Shown here one piece after another: positions 38,400 through 47,527 of a stretch of 64,000 nt of DNA. The stretch comes from Bradyrhizobium sp. B097 (GTDB lineage: Bacteria; Pseudomonadota; Alphaproteobacteria; Rhizobiales; Xanthobacteraceae). The position numbers and the translations under genes are program-made. Below the pieces are notes generated by a model that worked only from the letters and a program-made list of their open reading frames with translations, was not told the origin of the DNA and made no database searches. Where the stretch lies: the NCBI RefSeq assembly GCF_038957035.1, contig NZ_CP152412.1, positions 2,724,501 to 2,788,500 on the forward strand. Reading direction: 5' to 3'. Position 1 is the first letter of the stretch, and each line of letters begins with the position of its first letter.

Positions 38400-40205
38400 T
38401 CACCCGCACATCTGACGTCGCGCGGTCGGCTGCCAGGCGTCGATGTCGCGCTGCAAGGCAAGACATTCGGCAACGCGCTTGGGCGAACCCAATTCATTTG
38501 CCAGAAGCTGTGCCGCGTGAACTTCGGCCGCGGCGCCGCGAACGTCGCCGCGCTCCAGCTCGAGCCTGGAAATCTGCAGCCTCAGCCGCACGATCTGGAC
38601 CCGCCCTTCGATGCTGGACCACAGCTGGCGGGCGAGATGGAGATGTCGCATGGCTGCTTCATGGTCCTGCCGGGAAAGCGCGAGGATCGCCTGCGCTTCG
38701 TTGGTGAGCGCGCGGATCGAGGGCATCGGCCAGCGATCCGGACTTCCGGAAAGTTCGCAGATCAATGCCTTGGCCTGGCCGCTCCGATGCGTGTGTGCCG
38801 CAACCAGCGCCAGATGTGCGAGCAGGATTCCCCGTCGCTGCAGGGTCCACCAGGTCTTGCCGATCAAGCTGCGTTCGAGGCTCGCATGGGCGGCCTCCGC
38901 TTCGCCTCTTGCGAGCAACAACATCGCGCGGCCTGGCTCCGGGCACCAACCCATCGTGTAAGCCCTGTCGTAGGCTTCGAGCGCTGCATCGTCATTGCCG
39001 ATCGCAGACAGAATGTCGCCCAGCACCCGGTTGGCATCGCCCATCGACCATGGCGCATCGCTGGTCAGGCGCGCGAGCGCGTCTTGAATCCGAGCCAGCG
39101 CTTCGTCGAGCGAGCCCCTGATGCCGAGCACCTCGGAGCGATGCAGCTGGCATGAACCTGTCAGTTCCATACCGCTGCTCGAACAGAAATTCTGGTAACT
39201 CCGTGTCCACTGGTCGGCCCGTGCCCAATCTCCGAACATCCGGGCTGCCCAGAGAATGTTGCAGTAGAGGCTGCCGCCCATGATCGGATCCAGGTTGGTG
39301 CTGGACAGTGCGACCGCGGCGGCATGGTCCTGATCGGCCAGTCCGCCGTGCGTGTCGCCGAGACATAGCCGATAGAAGCCGCGATAGGCCAGGCTCAGAG
39401 CTTCGATGTTGAGCGCGTCCTTGTATCTGACGGCGGTGTAGGCCGTGTCGGCCAGCGCAAGTGCCTGTTCCGGCTCGCCATCGAAGGCCGCCAGTTTGGA
39501 CTTCATCCATAACAGCAGGGCCGTCGTCGGAGGATCATCGAGCCTCGAGGCCCAATCTTCCGCGCGCGCGAGCCAACCTTTTCCGATGGCGGCCTGACCG
39601 CTCTCGAAATGCAGGCCCGAGAGCGCGATGGCGTCGACCGCTGCTCCGGCAGCGTCGCCGGCCTCGCTGCGCGCGGCGACCGCGCGAACCAGAATCGGAA
39701 TCGTTGCCGCGGTCCTGCCGAGGCATTGCAGGGCGAGCGCCCATTGGTGCAAGTCTTCAGCGTTGAGCCGGCCGTCTTCATCCGCGCTCGCGAACAGTGT
39801 GGCTGCCTGCAGCCACAATTGCCCTGCGGCCGCGCGTCGGGCAAGGCCGATTGCACCGACGGCGTCATCGACTTGCTTGGGGTCAATGCGTTCCGGCTGC
39901 CTGATCTCGGAATCAACGAACAACCGATATCCCTTGCCCGGCAGATTCCGGATCGCGCCCTCCATGCCGCCCTTGCGCAGCGCGGCGCGCAACGAACTCA
40001 CCGCCCGCTGCAGCGAGTTGTCGGTGACCGTGACGTCCGGCCAGACAGCCTCGAGCAACTCGTCTTTGGAGACGACCCGGTCGCGGTGGTGGACAAGGTA
40101 GACCAGCAGATCGAACACACGCGGCTGCAAAGCGACTTCCTGCCGCGCGCACAGCAGCACGCGTCCAGCTTCATCAAGCTCGAACAGTCCAAATGAGAAT
40201 GCCAT
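38400..40205 (-). CDS. Winged-helix transcriptional regulator with TPR-like domain
   Basis: A 601-residue regulator. Residues 1-100 are an OmpR/CadC-type DNA-binding domain (QEVALQPRVFDLLVYLVHHR, then WPDVTVTDNSLQRAVSSLRA). The rest consists of Ala/Leu-rich helical repeats resembling TPRs, as in adenylate-cyclase-like and SARP-type regulators. No TM is visible. It diverges from the DUF4242 gene across 155 bp and may regulate the group 40361-42097 (inference). Its stop adjoins that of the Nudix gene with no spacer. Confidence 0.87.
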   Translation of the reverse strand: MAFSFGLFELDEAGRVLLCARQEVALQPRVFDLLVYLVHHRDRVVSKDELLEAVWPDVTVTDNSLQRAVSSLRAALRKGGMEGAIRNLPGKGYRLFVDSEIRQPERIDPKQVDDAVGAIGLARRAAAGQLWLQAATLFASADEDGRLNAEDLHQWALALQCLGRTAATIPILVRAVAARSEAGDAAGAAVDAIALSGLHFESGQAAIGKGWLARAEDWASRLDDPPTTALLLWMKSKLAAFDGEPEQALALADTAYTAVRYKDALNIEALSLAYRGFYRLCLGDTHGGLADQDHAAAVALSSTNLDPIMGGSLYCNILWAARMFGDWARADQWTRSYQNFCSSSGMELTGSCQLHRSEVLGIRGSLDEALARIQDALARLTSDAPWSMGDANRVLGDILSAIGNDDAALEAYDRAYTMGWCPEPGRAMLLLARGEAEAAHASLERSLIGKTWWTLQRRGILLAHLALVAAHTHRSGQAKALICELSGSPDRWPMPSIRALTNEAQAILALSRQDHEAAMRHLHLARQLWSSIEGRVQIVRLRLQISRLELERGDVRGAAAEVHAAQLLANELGSPKRVAECLALQRDIDAWQPTARRQMCG

Positions 40206-40360
40206 GTGTATGGGTCCGGGGGCGCCGGAAAAGGTTCAGACAAAGATCAGACAATGATCAGTCCGCGGTAAGGACAGTCGGCATCGACAGCGCCTATAGC
40301 TCATCATGGCCCGAGATCATCGTGGCCGCTGTCCAACAGTCGTAAACTGAGGAGATTTCG

Positions 40361-40666
40361 ATGGAACTCTATGTCATTCGCCGTCCGAGCGCCTGGGCAA
40401 ACATGGGCGAGCTGGAGCTTGCAGGCGCAACGTCCGCCAGGATCGGCGACGAGCAGATGCCGGACCGCGTCCGCTGGATCCGCAGCTACGTCGTGCATGA
40501 GGCAGATGGTCGCATTGGCACTTTCTGCATCTACGAGGCGCGTGACGGTGACTCGATCCGCGATCATGCGCGCTGCGTCGGCATGCCGGGTGAGGAATTC
40601 TACAAGGTCGCGACCACAGTGGTGGTGCGTGGCGATCCCATCCAACCGCCCATTGCAGCCGAATGA
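40361..40666 (+). CDS. DUF4242 domain protein
   Basis: A 101-residue soluble protein beginning MELYVIRRPSAWANMGELEL and containing RWIRSYVVHEADGRIGTFCI and SIRDHARCVGMPGEEFYKVA, the pattern of DUF4242 (the SCO4226-like, nickel-binding ferredoxin-like fold). The function is unknown. GAGGAGATTTCG precedes the ATG. It is the first gene of a three-gene set divergent from the TPR regulator. Confidence 0.8.
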   Translation: MELYVIRRPSAWANMGELELAGATSARIGDEQMPDRVRWIRSYVVHEADGRIGTFCIYEARDGDSIRDHARCVGMPGEEFYKVATTVVVRGDPIQPPIAAE

Positions 40667-40745
40667 CGCCTGCGAGGCGTCGCATGGCGCATCCCGGCCC
40701 AACCATTATCCGGGGCGCCATCACACTTCGATCAAGGGAACGATA

Positions 40746-41156
40746 ATGTCGATTTCATCCATGGAGTCCTTCTACAATCCGGTGCGAAGGCATTTTTTCA
40801 TTCTGCTTTTGCGCATCCGCCGGATCGTCAATCAGTCGGTCGCAGGGATGCTCGCACGCCGCGAGCGTCAGGCAAATTGCTTGATGTCGCGCGATCTCGG
40901 CGGCCGGCGGTCGAAGGGCGCCGGCAACCGCGGCTCTCGGCCGATCATTCGCAGCGCATTGCTCGGGCTGATGATCGCGGGTCTGTCGTCACCCGTGTTC
41001 ACGCGAGCGGAGGAGCCTGTGGTTCGGGAGCATCATGTAGCTCCGGCGCAGCAGGCGGCCTGGCCTCAGCGCAGTGGGCCCGGCTGCAGGCATCGTTCGG
41101 ATTGGAGCATTGTTGCCGCGTCCACCATCCCGGTCCTTCTCGACCGTCGCAGCTAG
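40746..41156 (+). CDS. Hypothetical protein, basic with one membrane segment
   Basis: A possible 136-residue protein. The first 60 residues are basic (SFYNPVRRHFFILLLRIRRI and 'MLARRERQANCLMSRDLGGR'), faintly like degenerate DUF1127. A hydrophobic segment follows (SALLGLMIAGLSSPVF), then a tail of no recognisable type. AAGGGAACGATA precedes the ATG at a good distance. The reading frame has no homology I can name and could be spurious, but it is placed in a regular gene-to-gene spacing. Confidence 0.4.
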   Translation: MSISSMESFYNPVRRHFFILLLRIRRIVNQSVAGMLARRERQANCLMSRDLGGRRSKGAGNRGSRPIIRSALLGLMIAGLSSPVFTRAEEPVVREHHVAPAQQAAWPQRSGPGCRHRSDWSIVAASTIPVLLDRRS

Positions 41157-41269
41157 CTCGCAGCACATTGAAGTCATTGCACGACGCCCATTGGCGCAAC
41201 TCGCGGACATCAGGCGAAGCCAGCAGCTTCGCCGCCGGCCGCGCGACACATTTTTCAAAGGAGATACAC

Positions 41270-42097
41270 ATGAACGTTCAGACCAAAATGCCCACCGTCG
41301 ATCTCGCCGCCGTCAAGGCGCGCCAGCAAGCCGCCTGGAGCTCGGGAGACTACGCGATCGTCGGCACCACGCTTCAGATCGTCGGCGAAACGCTCTGCGA
41401 GGCGGTCGACTTGCGCAGCAATCAAATGGTGCTCGACGTCGCCGCCGGCAACGGCAATGCGACGCTGGCCGCGGCGCGGCGTTTTGCCGACGTGGTCTCG
41501 ACCGATTACGTCGGAGCGTTGCTCGAGCGCGGCCGCGAGCGTGCGGCCGCGGAGCGGCTGCCGGTTACGTTCCAGGAAGCGGACGCGGAGAGGCTGCCGT
41601 TTGCGGATGCGAGCTTCGACGTCGTGCTGTCGACTTTCGGTGTCATGTTCACCGCCGACCAGCAGCAGGCGGCGAATGAATTGCGCCGTGTCTGCCGCAT
41701 CGGCGGCAAGATCGGCCTTGCGAGCTGGACACCGGAGGGTTTCATCGGCCAGCTGTTCAAGACCATCGGCAAATATGTGCCGCCGGCGCCGGGCGTCAAA
41801 TCTCCCGGGCTATGGGGCACCGAAGCCCATCTCGCCGCCCTGTTCGGCGCGCAGGCCAGGGTTGACGCCAAACGCAGGCACTTCAATTTCCGGTACAGAT
41901 CGCGCGAGCATTTCCTCGAGATCTTCCGCACCTATTACGGTCCGGTGTTGAAAGCCTTCGGGGCGATCGATGCCGTCAAGCAGCAACTGCTCGCCGCCGA
42001 CCTGTTCGGCCTGATGGACCAGTTCAATGCCGCCAGGGATGGAACGCTGGTGATCCCCAGCGAATATCTGGAGGCTGTGATCACCAGGCAGGGTTGA
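41270..42097 (+). CDS. Class I SAM-dependent methyltransferase
   Basis: A 275-residue methyltransferase of the ubiE/Methyltransf_11 type. The SAM motif is MVLDVAAGNGNATLAAAR, followed by the acidic STDYVGALLERGRERAAAE, and motif II-III 'DASFDVVLSTFGVMFTADQQ'. The C-terminal half (residues 150-275) is a helical lid that chooses the substrate, which is unknown. AAAGGAGATACAC precedes the ATG at 41270. It ends the group divergent from the TPR regulator. Confidence 0.87.
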   Translation: MNVQTKMPTVDLAAVKARQQAAWSSGDYAIVGTTLQIVGETLCEAVDLRSNQMVLDVAAGNGNATLAAARRFADVVSTDYVGALLERGRERAAAERLPVTFQEADAERLPFADASFDVVLSTFGVMFTADQQQAANELRRVCRIGGKIGLASWTPEGFIGQLFKTIGKYVPPAPGVKSPGLWGTEAHLAALFGAQARVDAKRRHFNFRYRSREHFLEIFRTYYGPVLKAFGAIDAVKQQLLAADLFGLMDQFNAARDGTLVIPSEYLEAVITRQG

Positions 42098-42220
42098 TCT
42101 GCCGCTCGCTGTTCGTCGATTGGAGCGTGGTGCCGGCGTTCTCGCCGGTGCCACGCTCGCGCGTCGGATCGCAGAAGCTCGTCAAAGAAGCTCAGATGAG
42201 CATGACATTGCTGCGATCGA

Positions 42221-43810
42221 TCAATTGTGACGCTTGTCCTTGGGCGGCGGCCTCGCGGCGCGCGGCGGCGGCGCGCGCCGTTGCTGGAAGGCGGGGCGTG
42301 CCTGCACTGCGGGCCGTTGTACGCCCGGACGCGGACCCGGTGCGTCCTGCTGAATGCCGGGCCGCGCCTGGCCGGGTGCCTGCGGCGCAGGCTGGGCCGC
42401 GCCCTGTCGCGGCACGCCTGGCTGACCCGGTTGACCTGGCTGACGCACGCCGCCCGGCGCCGGTGTGCGACCGGGTTGCAGACCGCCTTGACGTGCAGGC
42501 GATTGTTGCCCGCCGGGTGACGTCGCGCCGCCTTGGCGCGTGGGGTCTTGGCGCGCAGGTTCTTGGCGCGCAGGCTGTCGCGCAGGCCGTTGTCCGGCTG
42601 GCGTCTGGACACCGGGCGTGTGTGGCAGCGTCGTGCCGCCGGGCTGGCCGGGCAGCGCGTGTTGTGCGCCGCCTTGCTGCTGCGTGCCCGGCTGCTGCTG
42701 CGAGCCCTGCCGGCCAGGTGTGCCCGGTTGCTTGCCCGGTTGCTGCGGCTGGCCCGGACGGTTCGGCTGGCCGGGCTGCTGCAACTGGTCCGGACGGTTT
42801 TGCTGACCCGGCTGCTGCGGCGCATTGCGGTTCTGGCCCGGCAGGCCGTTCTGACGCTGCGGGTTCGGCTGCACCGGCTGGCCACGATTCGGATAGGGCG
42901 CGGCCGGATTAGTGCGGCGGAAGTCGGGGTTGGCGCGGCGGAAGTCGCGCTGCTCGGTCACGACCTGACGGCCCAACGTCTGTGCGGAATGTACCGCGCG
43001 CACAAAGCCCTGGTCGCGCGTCATCTGTTGCGGCGAGATCGTCAGCGGCACCGCGGCGAAGCGCGCGCCGCCAGTGCCTGGACGAATCGCAAATCCGCTC
43101 GCCCCGCGCGTCAGCACGCCGAGCGAGGCGCCGCCGCGGTCGTTGACCTCGATGCGGCCGACATGTCCGTCGGCGTCGGGATAGAGCTTGATGCCGACAT
43201 TGTTGCTGGTCGCGGTCGCGCCTTCCGGCACTTCGACAAGGCCGGTGGTGCCGCGGATGCCGAGGGTTGCGGTCGGCGTCGAGATCTTCATGTCGCCGGT
43301 CTTGGCGACGGCGGCGGCGACGAACGCCGCCGTGCCCTTGGCGACGTTGAACAGCGCGCTGTTCTGCTGGCCGCCGTCCTCGTAGACATAATTGTCGATC
43401 GTGATCCTGGCGTTGGCCCGCAGGTTGAAGGTGGTGCCGTCGTTGAAGGTGATGCCGAGCGAGGAGGTCGCGGATGTGGCGACGTCGTCATTGGCAAAAA
43501 TGTCGTCGCGGATTTGCAACGGCGTCGTGGTGTTGTTGCGCGTGACGGTGGCGGTGCCGGTCAGCGTCGCGACGTTGCCGATCGGCTCGGGCGCGGTGGC
43601 CTGCGGCGCGGCGGCCGGAGCGGGTGCAGGCGTGGCAGGCGCTGGCGTTGACGGTGTCGCACTCGGCGCCGGGGCGGCCGAAGGCGCCGGAGCAGGCTGC
43701 GCTTGCGCGAGCTGCGTCAGGTCCGGTGCGGCATTGGCCGTTGCATGCCAACCGATCGTGACGCCGGCACCAAGCAGAAGCGCATAAAGGAAGGCGCGGC
43801 GCATCACCAT
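42221..43810 (-). CDS. Exported FecR-domain protein with Pro/Gln-rich tail
   Basis: A 529-residue protein. A signal peptide (MRRAFLYALLLGAGVTIGWH) is followed by an Ala/Pro-rich linker, then a FecR-like beta domain at about residues 75-220 (IGNVATLTGTATVTRNNTTT, 'SSLGITFNDGTTFNLRANAR', STPTATLGIRGTTGLVEVPE). The last 250 residues are disordered, rich in Pro, Gln, Gly and Arg. Proteins of this kind are periplasmic, unlike the FecR anti-sigma regulators, and no sigma factor is adjacent. Alternative starts at 43804 and 43891 are possible. Confidence 0.82.
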   Translation of the reverse strand: MVMRRAFLYALLLGAGVTIGWHATANAAPDLTQLAQAQPAPAPSAAPAPSATPSTPAPATPAPAPAAAPQATAPEPIGNVATLTGTATVTRNNTTTPLQIRDDIFANDDVATSATSSLGITFNDGTTFNLRANARITIDNYVYEDGGQQNSALFNVAKGTAAFVAAAVAKTGDMKISTPTATLGIRGTTGLVEVPEGATATSNNVGIKLYPDADGHVGRIEVNDRGGASLGVLTRGASGFAIRPGTGGARFAAVPLTISPQQMTRDQGFVRAVHSAQTLGRQVVTEQRDFRRANPDFRRTNPAAPYPNRGQPVQPNPQRQNGLPGQNRNAPQQPGQQNRPDQLQQPGQPNRPGQPQQPGKQPGTPGRQGSQQQPGTQQQGGAQHALPGQPGGTTLPHTPGVQTPAGQRPARQPARQEPARQDPTRQGGATSPGGQQSPARQGGLQPGRTPAPGGVRQPGQPGQPGVPRQGAAQPAPQAPGQARPGIQQDAPGPRPGVQRPAVQARPAFQQRRAPPPRAARPPPKDKRHN

Positions 43811-43901
43811 CGATTCCCGGGAGGCATTGGGGATCGGCAATTGAGCCGCGTCAGGCTGAATGCCGAATGAACGGTCCTGCCTTGTTGTCATGGCGGCCCC
43901 G

Positions 43902-43948
43902 AACGATCAAGCGCCGCACTCCCGGAAGGAAGCGCGGCGCTTGGTCGT
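43902..43948 (-). terminator. Hairpin terminator candidate after Cys-rich gene
   Basis: A 16-bp stem AACGATCAAGCGCCGC / GCGGCGCTTGGTCGTT with one G-T pair and a 15-base loop, 14 bases past the stop of the Cys-rich gene. A clear U-tract is missing on the minus strand. Confidence 0.6.
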
Positions 43949-43962
43949 TGTTGGGGTTTTGG

Positions 43963-44289
43963 TTAGCCGCGCTTGTGGGGAGCGATGTTGAGTGGCTTCG
44001 CAGGCTTGGCCGTGGGCGCATAGCTTGCAGGCTGCGCGGCGGTCGCCGGCGGCACGTAGTGGAACACCGCCTTGCAGCCGTCGCTGAGCAGCGCGCGCTG
44101 CCGGACCATGCAGGCGGTGACGCGATCGACATCGGGGATTTCCGAGCTGCACAGCCGCATCGCATCGCCAGTGCACATCTGCTGCTGCTCGTCGGTGTAG
44201 GCATAGGACGCGGAGGTCAAGAGACCGAGCGTGAACGCGGTTGCCGCCAGCAGTTGGCCGTGACGAAGCGTCGAAGCGGTGAAAGCCAT
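43963..44289 (-). CDS. Small exported Cys-rich protein
   Basis: A 108-residue protein with a signal peptide cleaved near ASYAYTDEQ. The mature part contains four cysteines in MCTGDAMRLCSSEIPDVDRV then TACMVRQRALLSDGCKAVF, resembling the Cys-rich GLG1 repeat pattern and likely forming two disulfides in the periplasm. The tail is Pro/Ala/Lys-rich. AAGGGGGACATC precedes the ATG. It shares an upstream motif with the L,D-transpeptidase gene at 27226. Confidence 0.75.
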   Translation of the reverse strand: MAFTASTLRHGQLLAATAFTLGLLTSASYAYTDEQQQMCTGDAMRLCSSEIPDVDRVTACMVRQRALLSDGCKAVFHYVPPATAAQPASYAPTAKPAKPLNIAPHKRG

Positions 44290-44380
44290 GATGTCCCCCT
44301 TGTGGTGAGCGCGCCGTTGCAGCGCGTCGTCGAAGGCATCATGAGGGAGGCTTGGTTTCGGCAATTCTTCGTGCGCACGG

Positions 44381-44414
44381 CAAAATGGTTTCGTCGCACG
44401 CCGGTTTGTTTCGT
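44381..44414 (-). promoter_or_regulatory. Shared upstream motif, copy 2 (Cys-rich gene)
   Basis: Plus strand CAAAATGGTTTCGT (44381-44394), then TTTGTTTCGT (44405-44414). Both blocks are identical to those at 28015-28049, with spacers of 10 and 11 bases. The motif ends 92 bases before the ATG at 44289, against 100 for copy 1. Confidence 0.5.
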
Positions 44415-44444
44415 TAACCACACGCCGACGGGTAACGTCAGCGC

Positions 44445-45059
44445 CTACGGTGTCGCCGCCGCCGGAGCCCCCTCGAGCGCGAGCACGGCCTCGCGCTGGG
44501 CTTCGGGCATGGCGCGGATGCGGCGCCTGGCGGCGAGGCGGATCGCGGCAAATCCGCCGAGGAACACCACGATCTTGCTGACGATGCCGAAGATCGGCAT
44601 CACGACAGCCCATGTCGTGATCTCGCAGGTCAGCGCGACGAAGGCGTTCACGGCGGCGGAGGTGAACATCAGGGCTGCCCAGGCGTAGCCGACCATGACG
44701 GCGACATCGGGCACGACGGTCTGCGCGATCTCGGGCAGATAGCGGTTGAGCCAGCCGGGCTTCAGCATCACGACGCCGACGATTGCGTAGATCACGCTCG
44801 GCTTGAACAGCACGAAGCGCGGGTCATTCGTGAGCAAAGTCGCGGTGCCGGCGGTGACCACCAGGAACAGGCTGAGCCATTCCATGGTGTCGATCCGTCT
44901 CCGGCGCACCATCTGGATGCCGATCTGCGTGGCGCCGAACGCGATGCCGATACCGACCGAGAGCGCGGTGTTGTGCGTCAGCAGGAACAGAACAAGAAAG
45001 ACGAGGGTCGATGCCAGGTCGAGGGCCAGCAGCTTTGCCGCGGTCAAAAAGTGCTTCAT
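44445..45059 (-). CDS. yciB: Inner-membrane septation protein IspZ/YciB family
   Basis: A 204-residue protein with about five TMs (FLTAAKLLALDLASTLVFLV onwards). The family landmark 'RFVLFKPSVIYAIVGVVMLK' is clear. YciB proteins affect cell envelope synthesis and division in E. coli. Here it is not next to ftsY or other usual partners, so it may be a paralogue. ATG 45059 is chosen since the extra 20 N-terminal residues of the longer frame are basic and unlike the family. Confidence 0.78.
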   Translation of the reverse strand: MKHFLTAAKLLALDLASTLVFLVLFLLTHNTALSVGIGIAFGATQIGIQMVRRRRIDTMEWLSLFLVVTAGTATLLTNDPRFVLFKPSVIYAIVGVVMLKPGWLNRYLPEIAQTVVPDVAVMVGYAWAALMFTSAAVNAFVALTCEITTWAVVMPIFGIVSKIVVFLGGFAAIRLAARRRIRAMPEAQREAVLALEGAPAAATP

Positions 45060-45177
45060 CGGCCGTCGAACTCCGCTTGCCGTGTTACGCCCTGGCGCGA
45101 TCCGCGCCTGTGTCGGCACAGCTAGGCAGGTTGTGGGGCCGCAAGCCTATCGATTTCTGAAATCGAGGAGTGAATTC

Positions 45178-46281
45178 TCACCCCGACCGGGCGATTTCCG
45201 CAGCGTCCGTTGTTTGCGCGGCCGTCGCCCGGCGCCGAAACTCGGTCGGCGTCAGCCCGGTGTCCGCCTTGAAGGCGCGGTTGAACGGCGCCAGCGACTG
45301 GAACCCGGCATCGAGCGCAATCGTCAGCACCGGCACCTCGGCCTGGCCGGCATCGGCGAGCGCCGCCTTGGCTTCGTCGAGCCGGTAGCGGTTGAGGAAG
45401 GCGTTGAAGTTGCGGTGGCCGAGCCCGTCATTGATCAGCGTGCGCAGCCGGTATTCCGGCATGCCGAGCTTGACCGCCAAGACGCCGATGGTCAGCCCCT
45501 CCTGCCGGTAGGTCCGCTCGGTCGCCATCAGGTGCTTGAGGTGATTGAGCGCGGCCTGGCGGGAGGCAGGCGGACCGGTATTGGCGAGCGAACGCGCGAC
45601 CGGTGCCGCCTGGCCGGTTCTGCCGCCAGCAACCGCCGGCTGGCTCTCGGGCGGATCGAACAGCATCATCCAGATCGCGATCAGCGCGAATGCGCCAAGC
45701 GCGAGCGCGGCGCTGAGGCTGATCGACCGGGTCGGGATCGCGGCGAGCCCGGCCGCCGCGGCGAACATCATCTGAAGGCCGATGCCGATCAGCAGCGCGA
45801 TCAGGATCCGGCCGCGTGCCGTCGTCACGGCGGTACGCCATCCCTTCGGAAGTTGCGCGATCCCGAGCACGGCGAAGGCGATCGTCGCCAGCGCCAGGGC
45901 GCGGCCGCACGGCCCGGCGAGATCGGGCCAGATCGTCCAGCAATTATGGCTCACAACGCCAAGGCCGGCGAGCAGCGTCCACACCGCCGCATGCCAGGGC
46001 CGCAGGGCAAACCGCTCGTCGAACATCGCGCGCGCCCACAGCCAGAAGATCACCGGCGAGCCCATCGCGAAGGCGACGAACGGAGAGCTCCAGCCGAATG
46101 ACGACGAAGGGAAGAAGGGTGCGGTCGTAATCGCGTAGGCCGCGCCGGCCACGCCCATCGCGGCACCGAGATGCGCGGCGCGATGCACCGCCGCGTAACG
46201 CAGCAGCAGCACCGCGCAAACCACCAGGAACAGCGCGACCACCGCGCCGCGGAGACCGAGTTCAAGAGCCGTCATCGCCAT
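45178..46281 (-). CDS. AraC-type regulator with membrane N-terminus
   Basis: A 367-residue protein. Six or seven TMs occupy residues about 5-220 (GLRGAVVALFLVVCAVLLLR to 'ALALGAFALIAIWMMLF'), followed by an AraC double HTH domain at about 260-360 (LGMPEYRLRTLINDGLGHRN and IALDAGFQSLAPFNRAFKAD). This membrane-plus-AraC layout suggests direct sensing at the membrane. Either ATG 46281 or 46275 may be used; neither has a strong ribosome binding sequence. It converges with yciB's upstream region and its target is unknown. Confidence 0.85.
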   Translation of the reverse strand: MAMTALELGLRGAVVALFLVVCAVLLLRYAAVHRAAHLGAAMGVAGAAYAITTAPFFPSSSFGWSSPFVAFAMGSPVIFWLWARAMFDERFALRPWHAAVWTLLAGLGVVSHNCWTIWPDLAGPCGRALALATIAFAVLGIAQLPKGWRTAVTTARGRILIALLIGIGLQMMFAAAAGLAAIPTRSISLSAALALGAFALIAIWMMLFDPPESQPAVAGGRTGQAAPVARSLANTGPPASRQAALNHLKHLMATERTYRQEGLTIGVLAVKLGMPEYRLRTLINDGLGHRNFNAFLNRYRLDEAKAALADAGQAEVPVLTIALDAGFQSLAPFNRAFKADTGLTPTEFRRRATAAQTTDAAEIARSG

Positions 46282-46405
46282 CGCAAGCCGCCCGCAGGTT
46301 CGATTCAACTTCGACACGGCGGCACGTATAGCGCGTCCGGCGACCGACATGAAGCGACCGCCGGACCGGCAATCACCTGGACACCGCCCCATGCACAAAC
46401 TCGGT

Positions 46406-46527
46406 GTCGTCCCTGCGAAAGCAGGGACCCATAACCACCAATGGGCATTGTCGAACGGTCCTGTAACGACAAGTCCCGTTCATCACATCCGCCGCGGCGT
46501 ATGGGTCCCTGCTTTCGCAGGGACGAC
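46406..46527. repeat. Palindromic repeat (GTCGTCCC...CCATAACCAC type), copy 2
   Basis: Arms GTCGTCCCTGCGAAAGCAGG and CCTGCTTTCGCAGGGACGAC are perfect complements. The inner boxes ACCCATAACCACC and CCGCCGCGGCGTATGGGTCC are shared with 6937-7073 and 54023-54163. Confidence 0.85.
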
Positions 46528-46575
46528 GGCTGTGATGAGGTCCGCCAACCGGTTCCTTCTCGGAGATCGAAGGCC

Positions 46576-47343
46576 TTAGCTGACCCGCTTCCAGGTCTGG
46601 CCGCCGCAGAACATGCCGCCGAAGGCGCAGCCCTGCACGCGCATCGCATTCGGGCCCTTCATCGCGATCGTCGAGTCGTAGTTGCGGCCGGAGTCGGGAT
46701 CGTGGATGCGGCCGCTCCACTTGCTGCCATCGGGCTTCATGTTGATCAGGATACGTTCGTTGGTCTTCTCGGAGTAGCCGCACAGATTGGTGCCGCAGGC
46801 TTCGACGCGGACGTTGCCCTTGTTCTCCTCGGTGGCCCAGACGCCGATCGGTCCGGTCGCCGGTGCAGGTGCGAGGGCAACCGGAGCGGCTTGCGGCTGC
46901 GGCGCAGGCTGCGCGGTGGCCGAGACCGGTGCAGGCGCAGCGGGCGCGGAGTCAACCGGCGCGGGGGCTGCCGTCGCAATCGTTGCCGGTGGCGCAGGGG
47001 GCGGCGGAGGCGGCGGGACAGCGGCAGCGACCGGCGCGGCCGGCTGCGGCGCGGCGGCCTGAACCGGCGCAGCTGCGGGCACAGGCGGCGGCGCGGGCGG
47101 CGGTGGGCTCGTCGAGGCGACATCGTCATCGTCGTCGGACTTCGAGCCGAGATTCTTGCTGATGCCGCCGATCGTGCCGCTATAGCCCGGCGCCGAGATG
47201 CGGATGCAGGACAGCGCGCTGCAATTGCGCGGCGCCTCGACATGGATGCGCTGGCCGTCGATCTGGAAGGTGATGCCGGTGCCGCCGGCATACGCTGATG
47301 TGGTGGCCATCAGCAGCGCGGCGATCGCAACGAGCTTCTTCAT
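46576..47343 (-). CDS. Exported DUF2147-type protein, paralogue A
   Basis: A 255-residue protein: signal peptide (MKKLVAIAALLMATTSAYAG), a short N-terminal module with a disulfide-like pair (GITFQIDGQRIHVEAPRNCS, then ALSCIRISAPG), a Pro/Ala linker of about 90 residues, and a C-terminal domain of the DUF2147 kind (GPIGVWATEENKGNVRVEAC, then GTNLCGYSE, ILINMKPDGSKWSGRIHDPD). DUF2147 proteins are lipocalin-like and of unknown role. A near-identical design lies divergently at 47528. GGAG precedes the ATG by seven bases. Confidence 0.83.
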   Translation of the reverse strand: MKKLVAIAALLMATTSAYAGGTGITFQIDGQRIHVEAPRNCSALSCIRISAPGYSGTIGGISKNLGSKSDDDDDVASTSPPPPAPPPVPAAAPVQAAAPQPAAPVAAAVPPPPPPPAPPATIATAAPAPVDSAPAAPAPVSATAQPAPQPQAAPVALAPAPATGPIGVWATEENKGNVRVEACGTNLCGYSEKTNERILINMKPDGSKWSGRIHDPDSGRNYDSTIAMKGPNAMRVQGCAFGGMFCGGQTWKRVS

Positions 47344-47527
47344 CTTAAGTCTCCATGGCGTTGAGCGGGGCTGGATCGATTGGTCCGGACGCTACGTGCC
47401 GCCGGCTCCGGTTTCCGTGATGTGCATCACGTTGCGGGGCTGAGCCGAATGGCTCGCCACGGTGACGGAGATCACTGCGCCGCGAGCACGGCGACCTTAA
47501 GCGTCATCGGATGTTTTGGAGGCTTCG

